DNA of 64,000 bases from Paenibacillus sp. FSL H7-0357 (GTDB lineage: Bacteria > Bacillota > Bacilli > Paenibacillales > Paenibacillaceae): contig NZ_CP009241.1 in the NCBI RefSeq assembly GCF_000758525.1, positions 806,001 to 870,000 of the forward strand. The letters are read 5' to 3'. Shown in pieces: positions 41,559 through 50,594 of the stretch. Numbering within the stretch: position 1 is the stretch's first letter; every line of letters begins with the position of its first letter. The notes below the pieces were generated by a model, which saw only the letters and a program-made list of their open reading frames with translations, was not told the DNA's origin and made no database searches. Both the position numbers and the translations under genes were made by a program.

Positions 41559-43334
41559 CTAAGCTTCCATTTTCTGCGCCGTATAAAGCCGGTAATAGTG
41601 GCCCTTGCGTGCTATAAGCTCGTCATGCGACCCGCTTTCCGCGATACCTTTGTTTGCGACATACATAATGCGGTCGCAGTTTTTTACGGTGGACAGACGA
41701 TGCGCGATAATGAACGAGGTGCGTCCCTTAAGCAGCTCATTGAGGCCCTTCTGGAGCAGACGTTCAGTTTTCGCGTCGATTGAAGAAGTCGCTTCATCCA
41801 GGATCAGAATGCGCGGATCAGCCAGCAGCGTTCTGGCGAACGAAATGAGCTGCCGCTGTCCTTGCGAGAGCTTGGAGCCACGTTCATTAACCTCTGTCAG
41901 GTAACCCTGATCAAACTCACGGATGAATTCGTCGGCACAAACGGTCTTGGCCGCAGCGATCACTTCTTCCTCAGTAGCATCGAGTTTGCCGTAACGGATA
42001 TTATCCAGGATGGTCCCGGAGAAAATGAAGCTGTCCTGCAGCATGATCCCCATCTGGCTGCGAAGGGACTTCAGCGTAACCTGCGAGATATCCTGTCCGT
42101 CCATAAGAATCCTGCCGCCGGTAAGATTGTAGAAGCGGGAGATCAGATTGACGACCGTTGTTTTGCCTGCGCCTGTCGGACCCACCAGGGCGATGCTTTG
42201 TCCTGCCAGAACATCAAAGGAGATGTTCTCCAGAATGTTAAGCCCCGGATCATAGGCGAAGGTTACGTTGTCGAAGGTGACGTGGCCCTGTACAGGCGGC
42301 AGTGTCTTCGCATCCGGAATATCGCTGACGGTAACCGGCTCATCCAGCGTTTCGAAGATACGCTCCAGGTAGGCGACGGCATTGATAAAGTTATTGTACA
42401 GGTTCGAGAGATTCAGAATCGGCTGCCAGAAGCGGGCGGCATAGCTGCTCATGGCAAGAATCACACCAAAGGTGACATTTACAGGGTCCAGCGTCAGGAG
42501 ACCCACCAGAAAGATCATCGTTGTAACGATGGTGCTCAGGTTGTCGACGCTAAACGGGATCAGCATGTTGAAACGCACCGCTGTTATCCATTCCTTGCGG
42601 AAATTGCCGGCCAGACGCGTGAAAATTCCCTCATTGCGCTGTTCACGGTTGAACATTTGGGTGACGCCGATGCCGCTGATGCTTTCCTGCAGGTAGGCGT
42701 TCAGATTGGAGCTTTTGTTGGACACCGCCTGCCATGCCCGGCGCTGCCGGGTTTTGATCAGCAGCATGATGCCGAAGAATACGGGCAGTCCTGCCAGGAT
42801 AACGAACGAGAGCCGTACATCGACGGCGAACATGAATGCGGCAATAAAGACCAGATTCACAATTTCCAGAACAAAGTTGATAATACCGTTGGACAGCACA
42901 TCCGAAACCGAATTGACGTAATTCACGACCCGGATCAGGATTTTGCCCTGCGGCCGGTCATCATAATATTTGAAAGGCAAATCCTGCAGATGCTTAAACA
43001 AATCCGTGCGGATGTCAAAAATAATGTCCTGTCCGACGCTTGTCATGATGCGTGAGCGATAGGTAGCCAGAATAACACTGACCACGATGGTCACAAGCAT
43101 CAGCGCGGACCAGCCCAGCAGCGGAAGTTTGGCTTTGGCGGGAATGGTCACGTCGACGACATGCTGCATGATCAGTGGAGCGGACAGTGAAATGGCCGCT
43201 GAAATCGCGCTGAGCACAAACGCAAAGATCATGGGCTTTTTCTTCCGTTTGATATACACCATTGCACGACGGAAGTGTTTGATATTAAACGGCGATTCCA
43301 GATTCTCATCGACGTCGAATTTATTCCTTGCCAT
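41559..43334 (-). CDS. ABC exporter half-transporter, BmrD-like subunit
   Basis: 591 residues. Six membrane helices (about 30-310) are fused to a nucleotide-binding domain. Walker A is GPTGAGKTT, the signature LSQGQRQLISFA and Walker B ILILDEATSSID with the catalytic Glu present. The frame overlaps the upstream homologue by 14 bases. The pair forms a heterodimeric multidrug or peptide exporter in which this subunit supplies the catalytic Glu and a variant signature (LSQGQ). Confidence 0.9.
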   Translation of the reverse strand: MARNKFDVDENLESPFNIKHFRRAMVYIKRKKKPMIFAFVLSAISAAISLSAPLIMQHVVDVTIPAKAKLPLLGWSALMLVTIVVSVILATYRSRIMTSVGQDIIFDIRTDLFKHLQDLPFKYYDDRPQGKILIRVVNYVNSVSDVLSNGIINFVLEIVNLVFIAAFMFAVDVRLSFVILAGLPVFFGIMLLIKTRQRRAWQAVSNKSSNLNAYLQESISGIGVTQMFNREQRNEGIFTRLAGNFRKEWITAVRFNMLIPFSVDNLSTIVTTMIFLVGLLTLDPVNVTFGVILAMSSYAARFWQPILNLSNLYNNFINAVAYLERIFETLDEPVTVSDIPDAKTLPPVQGHVTFDNVTFAYDPGLNILENISFDVLAGQSIALVGPTGAGKTTVVNLISRFYNLTGGRILMDGQDISQVTLKSLRSQMGIMLQDSFIFSGTILDNIRYGKLDATEEEVIAAAKTVCADEFIREFDQGYLTEVNERGSKLSQGQRQLISFARTLLADPRILILDEATSSIDAKTERLLQKGLNELLKGRTSFIIAHRLSTVKNCDRIMYVANKGIAESGSHDELIARKGHYYRLYTAQKMEA

Positions 43335-45096
43335 TAGCGGTCACCTGCCTTCCAATACCTTCGTTCTGCAGCATAAACACATCGTAGTAGTAGCCCCGTT
43401 TCGCCAGCAGTTCGGCGTGAGTACCCTCTTCAATCAGGCGTCCGCCATCCAGAATGAGAATGCGGTCAGCCTGCGAGGTAGTAGACACCCGCTGCGCGAT
43501 AATGATCTTCGTGCAGGGATAGTCCAGATCGCGCAGACTTTTCTGAATGTGTTCCTCCGTCTCAAGGTCAACGGCAGAGGTTGTATCGTCCAGAATCAGA
43601 ATAGGACGGTGGACCGCCAAGGCCCGCGCCAGCGCAATACGCTGCTTTTGCCCTCCGGACAGTCCAACCCCACGTTCCCCGACAACGGTGTCATACCCTT
43701 CGGGCATTTTGGAGATGAAGTCGTGGGCAGCTGCGAGCCCGGCATAGGCCATGGCCTCTTCCTCCGGAAGATCGGGGTCGCCATAGGCGATGTTGCCGTC
43801 GATGGTATCGGAGAACAAGAGTACATCCTGGGTTGCCATGCCGATATTGTCGCGGAGCTCATCGAGCTCAAGCTGGCGGACATCCACGCCGTCTACCAGC
43901 ACACGTCCTGCGGATACGTCGTAGAAGCGGGGGATCAGGTTGATGATTGTCGTTTTACCCGATCCCGTCGAGCCCATGATCGCTATCGTTTCACCGGGTT
44001 CAACTGTAAAGCTGACATCGTCCAGCACGGTAGCGCTATCATATTTGAAGCGCACCTGATCGAACTCAATGCGGCCTTCGTAACGGCGTTTCTGTATGGA
44101 CTTATGTTCGTTTACAATATTAGGCCGGGCATAATAGATGTCGATGATTTTAGTCAAGCTGGCAAAAAAGCGCTGAATGTCGTTGATAATAATCCCAATG
44201 TTGCGCATCGGGTTGGATATGGCCCAGATGAGCGAAGAGAAGGCAGCGAATTCACCAAAAGTGATCCGGCCTTCCATAAGGAACAGCCCGCCAGCCAGCA
44301 TGAGGATGACGTTGAAGCCCTGAGCGAAGGATTCCAGATAAGGAAAGTAATCAAGCCATACCAGGGCAGCCTTTTTGTTAGCTGTTGAATAGTTGACATT
44401 CTTCTCTGTGAATTTTTCGATCTCGAACTCCTCGCGGGCAAAAGCCTTGACTACACGGTTGCCTGAAATATTCTCCTGTGTAGTGGTGTTAAGCTGGGAC
44501 AACCGCTCGCGCAGGTCAATATACATGGGACGGACGCGTTTGGCAAAGATGAAGGCCACGATAAAAATCGGTGGTGACAGGATAAGCATCCACAGCGTCA
44601 ACTCCGCATCTATTGTGAAAAAATAGATAACGGCAGCAAGGAAAATCGTTAACGATTCGATGATCGTCTTGAAAATCCATGCCATAGAGTGCCGGACCAT
44701 GTCCAGATCGCCGGTCATCTTGGTCATGAGGTCGCCGGTGCGGTTATGGTCGTAATATTCCCTGTCCTGCCCCTGAATCTTGTTGTACAAATAAATACGG
44801 ATGTTGTACATCATGTTCTGCGAGGACTTTTCGTACTGCATGGTTGTCAAATAAGCAAGACCCGTGCGGAGCAGGGAAAAGCCGATCATGCCCAGGCAGA
44901 GCGCGATCAAGAGCCCCCGCTCTTGTGTGAGATTCTGCTGCGCATTGTCGCTGGCTATGAACGTGTCGACAATGCGCTGACTGATGTACGGATTCACGAT
45001 CGTAAGGCTTGAGCCTACCACCGAGAGGCAGAGCGCCAGAATGTACCGCGTACGGTTTCCCTCCAGGTTCTGCCACAGCCATTTTAGTTCGAACAT
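43321..45096 (-). CDS. ABC exporter half-transporter, BmrC-like subunit
   Basis: 591 residues, same length as its partner. Six membrane helices, Walker A GSTGSGKTT, canonical signature LSGGQKQRIALARAL, and Walker B ILILDDTTSAVD in which the catalytic Glu is replaced by Asp. This asymmetry is the hallmark of heterodimeric exporters such as BmrCD, where one ATP site is degenerate. AGGTGA lies upstream of the ATG and a TATAAT box at 45165-45160 on this strand. It is divergent from a BmrR-like regulator. Confidence 0.9.
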   Translation of the reverse strand: MFELKWLWQNLEGNRTRYILALCLSVVGSSLTIVNPYISQRIVDTFIASDNAQQNLTQERGLLIALCLGMIGFSLLRTGLAYLTTMQYEKSSQNMMYNIRIYLYNKIQGQDREYYDHNRTGDLMTKMTGDLDMVRHSMAWIFKTIIESLTIFLAAVIYFFTIDAELTLWMLILSPPIFIVAFIFAKRVRPMYIDLRERLSQLNTTTQENISGNRVVKAFAREEFEIEKFTEKNVNYSTANKKAALVWLDYFPYLESFAQGFNVILMLAGGLFLMEGRITFGEFAAFSSLIWAISNPMRNIGIIINDIQRFFASLTKIIDIYYARPNIVNEHKSIQKRRYEGRIEFDQVRFKYDSATVLDDVSFTVEPGETIAIMGSTGSGKTTIINLIPRFYDVSAGRVLVDGVDVRQLELDELRDNIGMATQDVLLFSDTIDGNIAYGDPDLPEEEAMAYAGLAAAHDFISKMPEGYDTVVGERGVGLSGGQKQRIALARALAVHRPILILDDTTSAVDLETEEHIQKSLRDLDYPCTKIIIAQRVSTTSQADRILILDGGRLIEEGTHAELLAKRGYYYDVFMLQNEGIGRQVTANGKE

Positions 45097-45287
45097 CTAA
45101 TCACCTGTTTCTGAATGTTCTTTCACTCTTGCTGGAAAAAGAATGAATAAATCAAGGTGATTATAACATTATCAAACGGCCAAGTATCGGCTACTGGAAT
45201 ATTTTCTTGTTACAATCGATTGAACTCTTTGGAAGGGGTTTGATTGATTTTGCGGAATTAGAGAAGGAACGGGTTGAATATGGGTCC

Positions 45288-45318
45288 TTGACTTTGACGT
45301 CGCGTCGCACTTTACAAT
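45288..45318 (+). promoter_or_regulatory. MerR-type promoter with 19-base spacer
   Basis: TTGACT (45288-45293) and TACAAT (45313-45318) are 19 bases apart, the overlong spacing that MerR-family activators correct by untwisting DNA. A small dyad GACG-TCG-CGTC (45296-45306) lies in the spacer. It drives the merR-type gene itself. Confidence 0.55.
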
Positions 45319-45339
45319 GGCCCTGAGAGGAGGAGTCGC

Positions 45340-46335
45340 ATGGAGCTTCAGACCATTAGCCAGATATCCAAAAGCTTTAAGCTCTCTACGCGCACGTTGC
45401 GCTACTATGAGCAAATCGGACTGATCCAAAGTACAAAGGTAGCGGAATATGCATACCGGACCTATGATGCCCAAACGGTGCTGCGTCTGCAGCAAATCGT
45501 GGTGTTGCGGAAGCTTAGGATTCCGCTAAAGCAAATCATTGTGATTCTGGAGAGCAAGGATTCGGCGGAAATCATCGCAACGTTTGAACAGAACCTGAAG
45601 CAGGTAGCGGATGAAATTACAGCGCTCTCTACCATACGCACCATTCTGAACACGTTCATCGTCCGACTGAATGAAAGTACTCAGCTGAATCTGAAGCGGA
45701 ATCTGCTAGATGATGTGTCCATCCTGCCGCTGTTCGACTCCTTAATCACAAGCAAAATCCATTTCAAGGAGGACAAGACGATGGAGGATTTAAATCGGGC
45801 GAACGACCGGTTGGAGAAGCTGACGGACAGGGAGGTGCGGATTCTTTATTTGCCGCCGATGTCGGTAGCCGCACTGCATATTATTGGGAAGACAGCGGAG
45901 CTTGAGGGGAAGGAACCGATTTGTGAGTTTATTCAAAAAAACAAGCTGCCGCAGATCAAGCCGGATTTCCGCCATATCGGGTTCAATCATCCGGATGGAC
46001 AACTGCCAGATGGGAGTGATCATGGCTATGAAAGATGGATCACCATTCCGGATGAGCTGTCAGTGGAGGCACCCTTTGCCAAGAAAACCTTTGCCGGTGG
46101 CCTCTATGCCGCCCATATGATTCCCATGGGAGCTTTCGACGAATGGGAGCGGCTTGGCGAGTGGGTGAAGAACAACGAAATATACGAGTATGCGGGAGGA
46201 GATCCCGAATACATGAGCGGTCTTTTGGAGGAACATCTGAATTACATCCACAAGTACATGCTTGCGGCGGATGACAGCACGATCCAGTTGGACCTGTTGA
46301 TGCCGATCAAAGAAAAAGTGCATAAAAACGTATAG
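45340..46335 (+). CDS. MerR-family regulator with GyrI-like effector domain (BmrR-type)
   Basis: 331 residues. The N-terminal MerR winged helix is ISQISKSFKLSTRTLRYYEQIGLI, a coiled coil covers about 80-120, and a GyrI/BmrR drug-binding domain covers about 160-331 with the typical Tyr/Glu-rich pocket. Proteins of this type bind lipophilic cations and activate exporter genes. Its neighbour is the divergent heterodimeric ABC exporter, the probable target. The AGGAGG site precedes the ATG. Confidence 0.9.
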   Translation: MELQTISQISKSFKLSTRTLRYYEQIGLIQSTKVAEYAYRTYDAQTVLRLQQIVVLRKLRIPLKQIIVILESKDSAEIIATFEQNLKQVADEITALSTIRTILNTFIVRLNESTQLNLKRNLLDDVSILPLFDSLITSKIHFKEDKTMEDLNRANDRLEKLTDREVRILYLPPMSVAALHIIGKTAELEGKEPICEFIQKNKLPQIKPDFRHIGFNHPDGQLPDGSDHGYERWITIPDELSVEAPFAKKTFAGGLYAAHMIPMGAFDEWERLGEWVKNNEIYEYAGGDPEYMSGLLEEHLNYIHKYMLAADDSTIQLDLLMPIKEKVHKNV

Positions 46336-46383
46336 GCGTATGATGTAAAACCATATTGAGATATTTGCTGGAATCTATAATGT

Positions 46384-46427
46384 AGAAGAGATGGCTGCTA
46401 AGCTCATTAGGCAGTCTCTCTTCTTTG
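46384..46427 (+). terminator. Terminator after MerR-type gene
   Basis: AGAAGAGA pairs with TCTCTTCT, with an inner GCTGC/GCAG stem and a short T-run. Confidence 0.65.
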
Positions 46428-46434
46428 GCTATTT

Positions 46435-46448
46435 TGAAAACGTTATCA
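46435..46448 (+). promoter_or_regulatory. Catabolite-responsive element (cre) candidate
   Basis: TGAAAACGTTATCA matches the CcpA consensus TGNAANCGNTNNCA at every fixed position. It lies about 100 bases upstream of the padR gene. A regulatory effect there is not certain. Confidence 0.4.
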
Positions 46449-46511
46449 TTTGTTGTTTGGGGTAGTCATAGAAAAAATAGGAAAATAAAGTTTGTTCACT
46501 AGTGTACGCCG

Positions 46512-46523
46512 CACAGTACTGTG
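46512..46523. promoter_or_regulatory. Palindrome in padR promoter region
   Basis: CACAGTACTGTG is a perfect 12-bp palindrome just upstream of TATTAT (46527-46532), itself 20 bases before padR. It is a candidate autoregulatory site for the PadR protein. Confidence 0.4.
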
Positions 46524-46548
46524 TGGTATTATAGTAGTGTAAGGGGGG

Positions 46549-46884
46549 ATGGCTTTGGATATGTCGGAATGGATTTCTCAGGTGCGCCGGGGGCTGCTGG
46601 AATATTGCATCCTGCAGCTGATCAGCAGCCAGCCCCGTTACGGTTATGAGCTGGTGACAGCGCTGGGTCAATGGGAGGTGCTGGCCGTTAATGAGGGGAC
46701 GCTTTATCCTCTTTTACGGCGGCTGCTTAAGGAGAATTATCTAGAAGCCTTTTGGAAGGAATCGGAGACCGGTCCGCGCCGCAAGTATTATTCGCTCACC
46801 CCGCCTGGACGCGAGCTGCTTGCTTCCATGACAGAGGAATGGAGCAAGGTTGTAGGTGCTATCGGGCAAATTCAGCTGTATTGA
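46549..46884 (+). CDS. PadR-family regulator
   Basis: 111 residues, the short PadR subfamily: QVRRGLLEYCILQLISSQPRYGYELVTALGQ, NEGTLYPLLRRLLKENYLEA and RKYYSLTPPGRELL form the winged helix, with a short dimerisation helix. The start is uncertain (ATG 46549, TTG 46555 or ATG 46561) because AAGGGGGG directly abuts the first. It is followed after 49 bases by a HAAS-domain membrane protein, the usual PadR partner. Confidence 0.9.
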   Translation: MALDMSEWISQVRRGLLEYCILQLISSQPRYGYELVTALGQWEVLAVNEGTLYPLLRRLLKENYLEAFWKESETGPRRKYYSLTPPGRELLASMTEEWSKVVGAIGQIQLY

Positions 46885-46933
46885 TTAGGTAATCAGGTGC
46901 GGCAAATACATGTTCAGTTGGAGGGAAACACAA

Positions 46934-47482
46934 ATGGAAACAAACTCGAATGATTATCTTCGCAGGTTTTATGAGGCATTGGATTTTTTGCCTGAGGAGG
47001 AACGGGTAGATGCTGTCCGGGAAATTGAAAGCAGCATAGCTGACGGCATGGCGAGCGGCCAGCCGGAGGCGGTCATATTAGCTCGACTTGGCAATCCGCG
47101 CAAGCTGGCCAAGGCTTACCAAAGTGAATATATGATGGGCCGGGGCAGGAGCCTGTCGCTGAAATCCCTGTGGCAGATGGTGACTTTTTATTGCACTACC
47201 GGATTGCTCAGTATCATGATTATTCCGATCCTGGCTACTATCGCTTATGGCTTTGGCTTTAGCGCAGTTTTGATCTTGCTGGCAGGGGTGATCCGCAGCT
47301 TCGGCGTTTCCTGGATCAATATGAACCTGGGTAACGGATACGAAGTTCCCTACGCGTGGAGCATCCCTGTTGCCCTTCTGTTCAGCCTGTTTGTTGGTGG
47401 AATTGCCTTGATCAGCCGCAAATACTTGCTGATCTATATGAAGTTTCTCTCCAGACAATACAGCCGGCTCATTCCCCGCTAA
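46934..47482 (+). CDS. HAAS/DUF1700 domain membrane protein
   Basis: About 182 residues from ATG 46934 (GGAGGG 9 bases upstream). The N-terminal helical HAAS signaling domain has DYLRRFYEALDFLPEEERVDAVREIESSIADGM and ARLGNPRKLAKAY. Three membrane helices follow (about 90-175). HAAS proteins are regularly encoded after PadR regulators and are thought to act in membrane-linked signaling. Confidence 0.88.
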   Translation: METNSNDYLRRFYEALDFLPEEERVDAVREIESSIADGMASGQPEAVILARLGNPRKLAKAYQSEYMMGRGRSLSLKSLWQMVTFYCTTGLLSIMIIPILATIAYGFGFSAVLILLAGVIRSFGVSWINMNLGNGYEVPYAWSIPVALLFSLFVGGIALISRKYLLIYMKFLSRQYSRLIPR

Positions 47483-47517
47483 ACAGCAGGGAATACCGGT
47501 TGCCAAGATCATCATCC

Positions 47518-47691
47518 TTAAGCCTCTGAGTCTATTCTGTTATGAAAGTATGCTGTAATCTGCGCAGCTATTTTGTCAGGATACTCAATACCCTTAGCCT
47601 TGCATATTTCTGCCGCGTCCACTTGAAATAGGGCTATGCTCTTTTTGACAGCAGCTTCTAAATCATGAAATTCTGCAGTTGTAAGCTTAAC
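47518..47691 (-). pseudogene. Out-of-frame C-terminal tail of the nucleotidyltransferase gene
   Basis: 57 sense codons reading VKLTTAEFHDLEAAVKKSIALF... and ending DSEA, directly continuing the upstream gene in another frame. The coding-like sequence and lack of any start signal indicate that a one-base loss between about 47689 and 47710 separated this tail from its gene, unless it is a sequencing error. Confidence 0.6.
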
Positions 47692-48269
47692 AGCAGGTCT
47701 ACATGCGAATGGAACAACACATCCATATTCTTGATGATTTTAAATAGATCCTTTCGCTTAAAGTATTTAATCAACATCTCTGTATGTAACCAGTAAGTAT
47801 CCATAGCTCTTACAGTGTCGGGGAGATTATTATCTGTACGATAACCCTGATCAAGGAACGCTGCTGCTTCACCGGCTCTGTCAAAAATAAGCTGATCTCT
47901 TGTACAGCCTTTGCAATGCTGCCTGCACATCCATTCTTCAGGATAATCAGCATTAATAATGAAGAAATCGAACTGGTGCAGCTGGCTGTCTATACGAAGC
48001 ACACTGCAGTAATTTTTGAAATGCTCATTATTAAAGCTTTCGCCCCAAAAAATTAAAAGCTCATCTGAAGCAGCGGCAAGAACTGCGGGCACATCTGCGG
48101 CAAAAGATTCAAAGTCCTTATCCGCTACCAGAAAAACAGGATCATAATCCGAATAAATATCTTCTGCCCCTCTGCTGATCGACCCATAGTGCCAGCCGCC
48201 TTTGCAGCGCTGATCTTTTTTTAAAATCTCTACGACTTTGTTAAAGGCTGCTTCCAGATCCTTGTGCAT
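47658..48269 (-). CDS. Nucleotidyltransferase-domain protein, C-terminus lost by frameshift
   Basis: 203 residues. The polymerase-beta-like motif YGSISRGAEDIYSDYD near residue 28 supplies the Gly-Ser and the two metal-binding Asp, as in aminoglycoside adenylyltransferase-like proteins. A CRQHCKGC cysteine cluster lies near residue 115 and a C-terminal helical part follows. After HVDLLL the frame turns to a short unrelated end, while the natural continuation is found in another frame. The full product would be about 255 residues. Its activity is doubtful because the C-terminal domain is cut. Confidence 0.75.
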   Translation of the reverse strand: MHKDLEAAFNKVVEILKKDQRCKGGWHYGSISRGAEDIYSDYDPVFLVADKDFESFAADVPAVLAAASDELLIFWGESFNNEHFKNYCSVLRIDSQLHQFDFFIINADYPEEWMCRQHCKGCTRDQLIFDRAGEAAAFLDQGYRTDNNLPDTVRAMDTYWLHTEMLIKYFKRKDLFKIIKNMDVLFHSHVDLLLSLQLQNFMI

Positions 48270-48421
48270 GAAAAAACACTTCCATTCCTGGTTTATGCTG
48301 CCATAATATCACGACCCGCCCCGGAATTATTGCACTATTCCAACCTGTTGTTGTTCATTTCAATCATCTAAAAATGTCGTGTTTTTCGAAAAAATTAATA
48401 TGAAAAGGCAGTGTGGTCTAA

Positions 48422-49177
48422 ATGAAATATGGGAAGATCATGGGTGAGGGTAATACGGCGACCGTATATGAATGGGAAGAAGGGAAAGTGCTTAAGCTTT
48501 TCGCTGCGGGTTACCCCCAAAGTGATGTGGAAACAGAGTTTCAAAACACCAGAATGATCAATGATATGAGCTTTGCCAAAGCAAAGGCCTATGAAATGAT
48601 TAGCTGTGAAGAGCGCATGGGCATTATATATGAGAAGGTGGATGGGGAATCCCTGTTGAATTGGGTTTTGAGGACAGGCGACCTTCAGGGCTGCGCTGAA
48701 TATACGGCAAGACTGCATAAGACAATTCTTCAGAACAAAGTCAGTGATGTATTGAATTACAAAGAATTTCTAAAATATCATCTATTAAATGTTCCGTCAT
48801 CTAAAAGAATGGATCACGGACAAATATGCGGGATTCTGGATAAACTTAAGGATGGAGACACCCTTTGCCATGGCGATCTTCATCCCGGTAATATATTGCT
48901 CGTAAGCGGGCAGCCCGTTGTTATTGACTTCATGAACGTGTGTCATGGAGATTTACTATATGATGTGGCGAGAACAGTGTTTTTGGTACAGTATACTCCG
49001 GTTCCCGAAGCTGCTGACGACCGGGAGATGCTGTTGCGGTTCAAAAAAACACTGGCCGATTTATATCTTAACGAAATGAATATTAGCCGGCATATGATAG
49101 AAGATTATCTGTCCGTTATTATCGCGGCGAGAGCGGGAGAGTGCCCCGACGAACAGCCGGGGGAGCACTCTTCATAG
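48422..49177 (+). CDS. APH-family phosphotransferase
   Basis: 251 residues with the aminoglycoside-phosphotransferase/choline-kinase fold. The N-lobe GEGNTATVYEWEEGKVLKLF contains the nucleotide-binding loop and Lys, the catalytic segment is CHGDLHPGNILL (Asp near 156), and the metal site VIDFMNV. The substrate is unknown; many such genes are not resistance genes. It is divergent from the nucleotidyltransferase gene, with 152 bases between. Confidence 0.85.
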   Translation: MKYGKIMGEGNTATVYEWEEGKVLKLFAAGYPQSDVETEFQNTRMINDMSFAKAKAYEMISCEERMGIIYEKVDGESLLNWVLRTGDLQGCAEYTARLHKTILQNKVSDVLNYKEFLKYHLLNVPSSKRMDHGQICGILDKLKDGDTLCHGDLHPGNILLVSGQPVVIDFMNVCHGDLLYDVARTVFLVQYTPVPEAADDREMLLRFKKTLADLYLNEMNISRHMIEDYLSVIIAARAGECPDEQPGEHSS

Positions 49178-49200
49178 TCTACTGGCGGTCAGGTTCATTA

Positions 49201-50361
49201 CTAACTCAACTTACCGTTTCGCCCGGTTATTGCTTCTTCTAATTCCTTATATTCAGTAGACTGGGGGTCCACATTGCTTCCTGACAGTCTGAGCTTCTTC
49301 AAATGAGGGAGGTTCAGGAGTAGTCCGGGATCTGAAAATGAGGTTTTGCATAAATCCAGTGTTTCAAGCCCGGTCAGGGTGGAGATGAATTCCCATGATT
49401 TTGGCTTAAGCATAGTCAGATCCAGGTTGATTAACGACGACATCCCGGTCAGTGCTTCCAGATTCTTTACTTTGGTTCCCCATATCCAGAGCAGCTCCAA
49501 ATGGGGGAATTGCTCCCGTATGCCTTCGATGGAATTCAGTTTTGTTTTTTCCAGATACAATGTTTTTAGGTTTGGACAAATCCCCATTTCTTGAAGACTC
49601 TCCACAGATGAGCCTCTAAGCCGTATTTCCTCAATGCTGTCATGCTGGTAGAAGGGACTTAGATCACTTGCGGCAGCAAAATTAGCGTCCAGTATCTTCA
49701 GTTTCCTCAGCTGTGAAACATATGAAAGATCCACAAGCTTTTTAGGTGCGATCAATCTGATTTCCTCTACATTTGGAAAAACCCTGAAAGAATCCAAGCT
49801 TTCCAGCTGACAGGTTTGCCCTCCCAAAGTAACCTTCTTCACACCCGCGGCGGGTGCAAAGCCTGGCACAGCCTCAATCTCATCAAAGCTCATACTGATA
49901 GTCTCCAGGCTGTCCGGGAGAACGGTTTGACTGTCATAATTATGCTTGGAGAAACTGACCGACTTTAAGGATTTAAGAGGGGACAGCAATTGATCGGGCA
50001 GCGTGTGCTGGACATAGAACATTTGCAGAGATTCCAGATGCTCAAGCCGGGAAAGGGCCTCTATATTCTTTTTAATCGTTGTTTTACTTATAAAGCTTAG
50101 ATGTTCCAGACTCGTGGCGGAGTCCAGGCCGGCAAGATCAGGCAGGGTCAGCCTGGAATTTGTGGTGCCGAATTCAAGCTTCTTGAGATTTGCGAATTCT
50201 TTTAAAGGCTCGTAGGTTGTGATCTGTTTGACCTGGAGAAGTTTCAGTGTGTCCAGCTCATAAATGGAGCGGGGCTGATGAAACCATGCGTACTTTTTAT
50301 AGTTCTCGACGTATGAAGCTGCTTCGTCCGTAAGGGCAGCTTTTGACTTGGCGTAATCCAT
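49201..50361 (-). CDS. Cytoplasmic leucine-rich-repeat protein
   Basis: About 386 residues from ATG 50361 (AGGAGG upstream). The frame is open to a TTG at 50379. From about residue 60 onward it is a run of about 12 LRR units with LxxLxxLxL spacing (for example SLEHLSFISKTTIKKNIEALSRLEHLESLQMF, NLKTLYLEKTKLNSIEGI, GLETLDLCKTSF). There is no signal peptide, cell-wall sorting motif or enzymatic domain. It presumably binds another protein. The target is unknown. Confidence 0.82.
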   Translation of the reverse strand: MDYAKSKAALTDEAASYVENYKKYAWFHQPRSIYELDTLKLLQVKQITTYEPLKEFANLKKLEFGTTNSRLTLPDLAGLDSATSLEHLSFISKTTIKKNIEALSRLEHLESLQMFYVQHTLPDQLLSPLKSLKSVSFSKHNYDSQTVLPDSLETISMSFDEIEAVPGFAPAAGVKKVTLGGQTCQLESLDSFRVFPNVEEIRLIAPKKLVDLSYVSQLRKLKILDANFAAASDLSPFYQHDSIEEIRLRGSSVESLQEMGICPNLKTLYLEKTKLNSIEGIREQFPHLELLWIWGTKVKNLEALTGMSSLINLDLTMLKPKSWEFISTLTGLETLDLCKTSFSDPGLLLNLPHLKKLRLSGSNVDPQSTEYKELEEAITGRNGKLS

Positions 50362-50594
50362 TTCACGGCCTCCTAGCAAAATAAAATGATATATACAGAT
50401 ATTGCTAACTTAGCATATGGTCTCTCCTATAACAAATCACACGATGCCGGATACGTTGTTCCTGCCGAGCCCCGGCGGGCCTCAACTTTGTATTTATGAT
50501 AAACTAAACCATATACAGCCGCACCGGACAGCGTATTGAAAATGTACATAGAGTGATAACTGGCTTGGTCCGGATAGAGACAGGAGGATGAGGC

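Noticed and set aside
41862..43055. 397-codon open frame opposite the BmrD-like exporter gene
   Set aside because: It mirrors a gene with clear ABC motifs, has no ribosome binding site and gives a His/Gln/Asp-rich product of no family. It is an antisense shadow.
43087..44388. 433-codon open frame opposite both exporter genes
   Set aside because: Spans the junction of two well-supported genes on the other strand. Composition is that of a codon-bias shadow.
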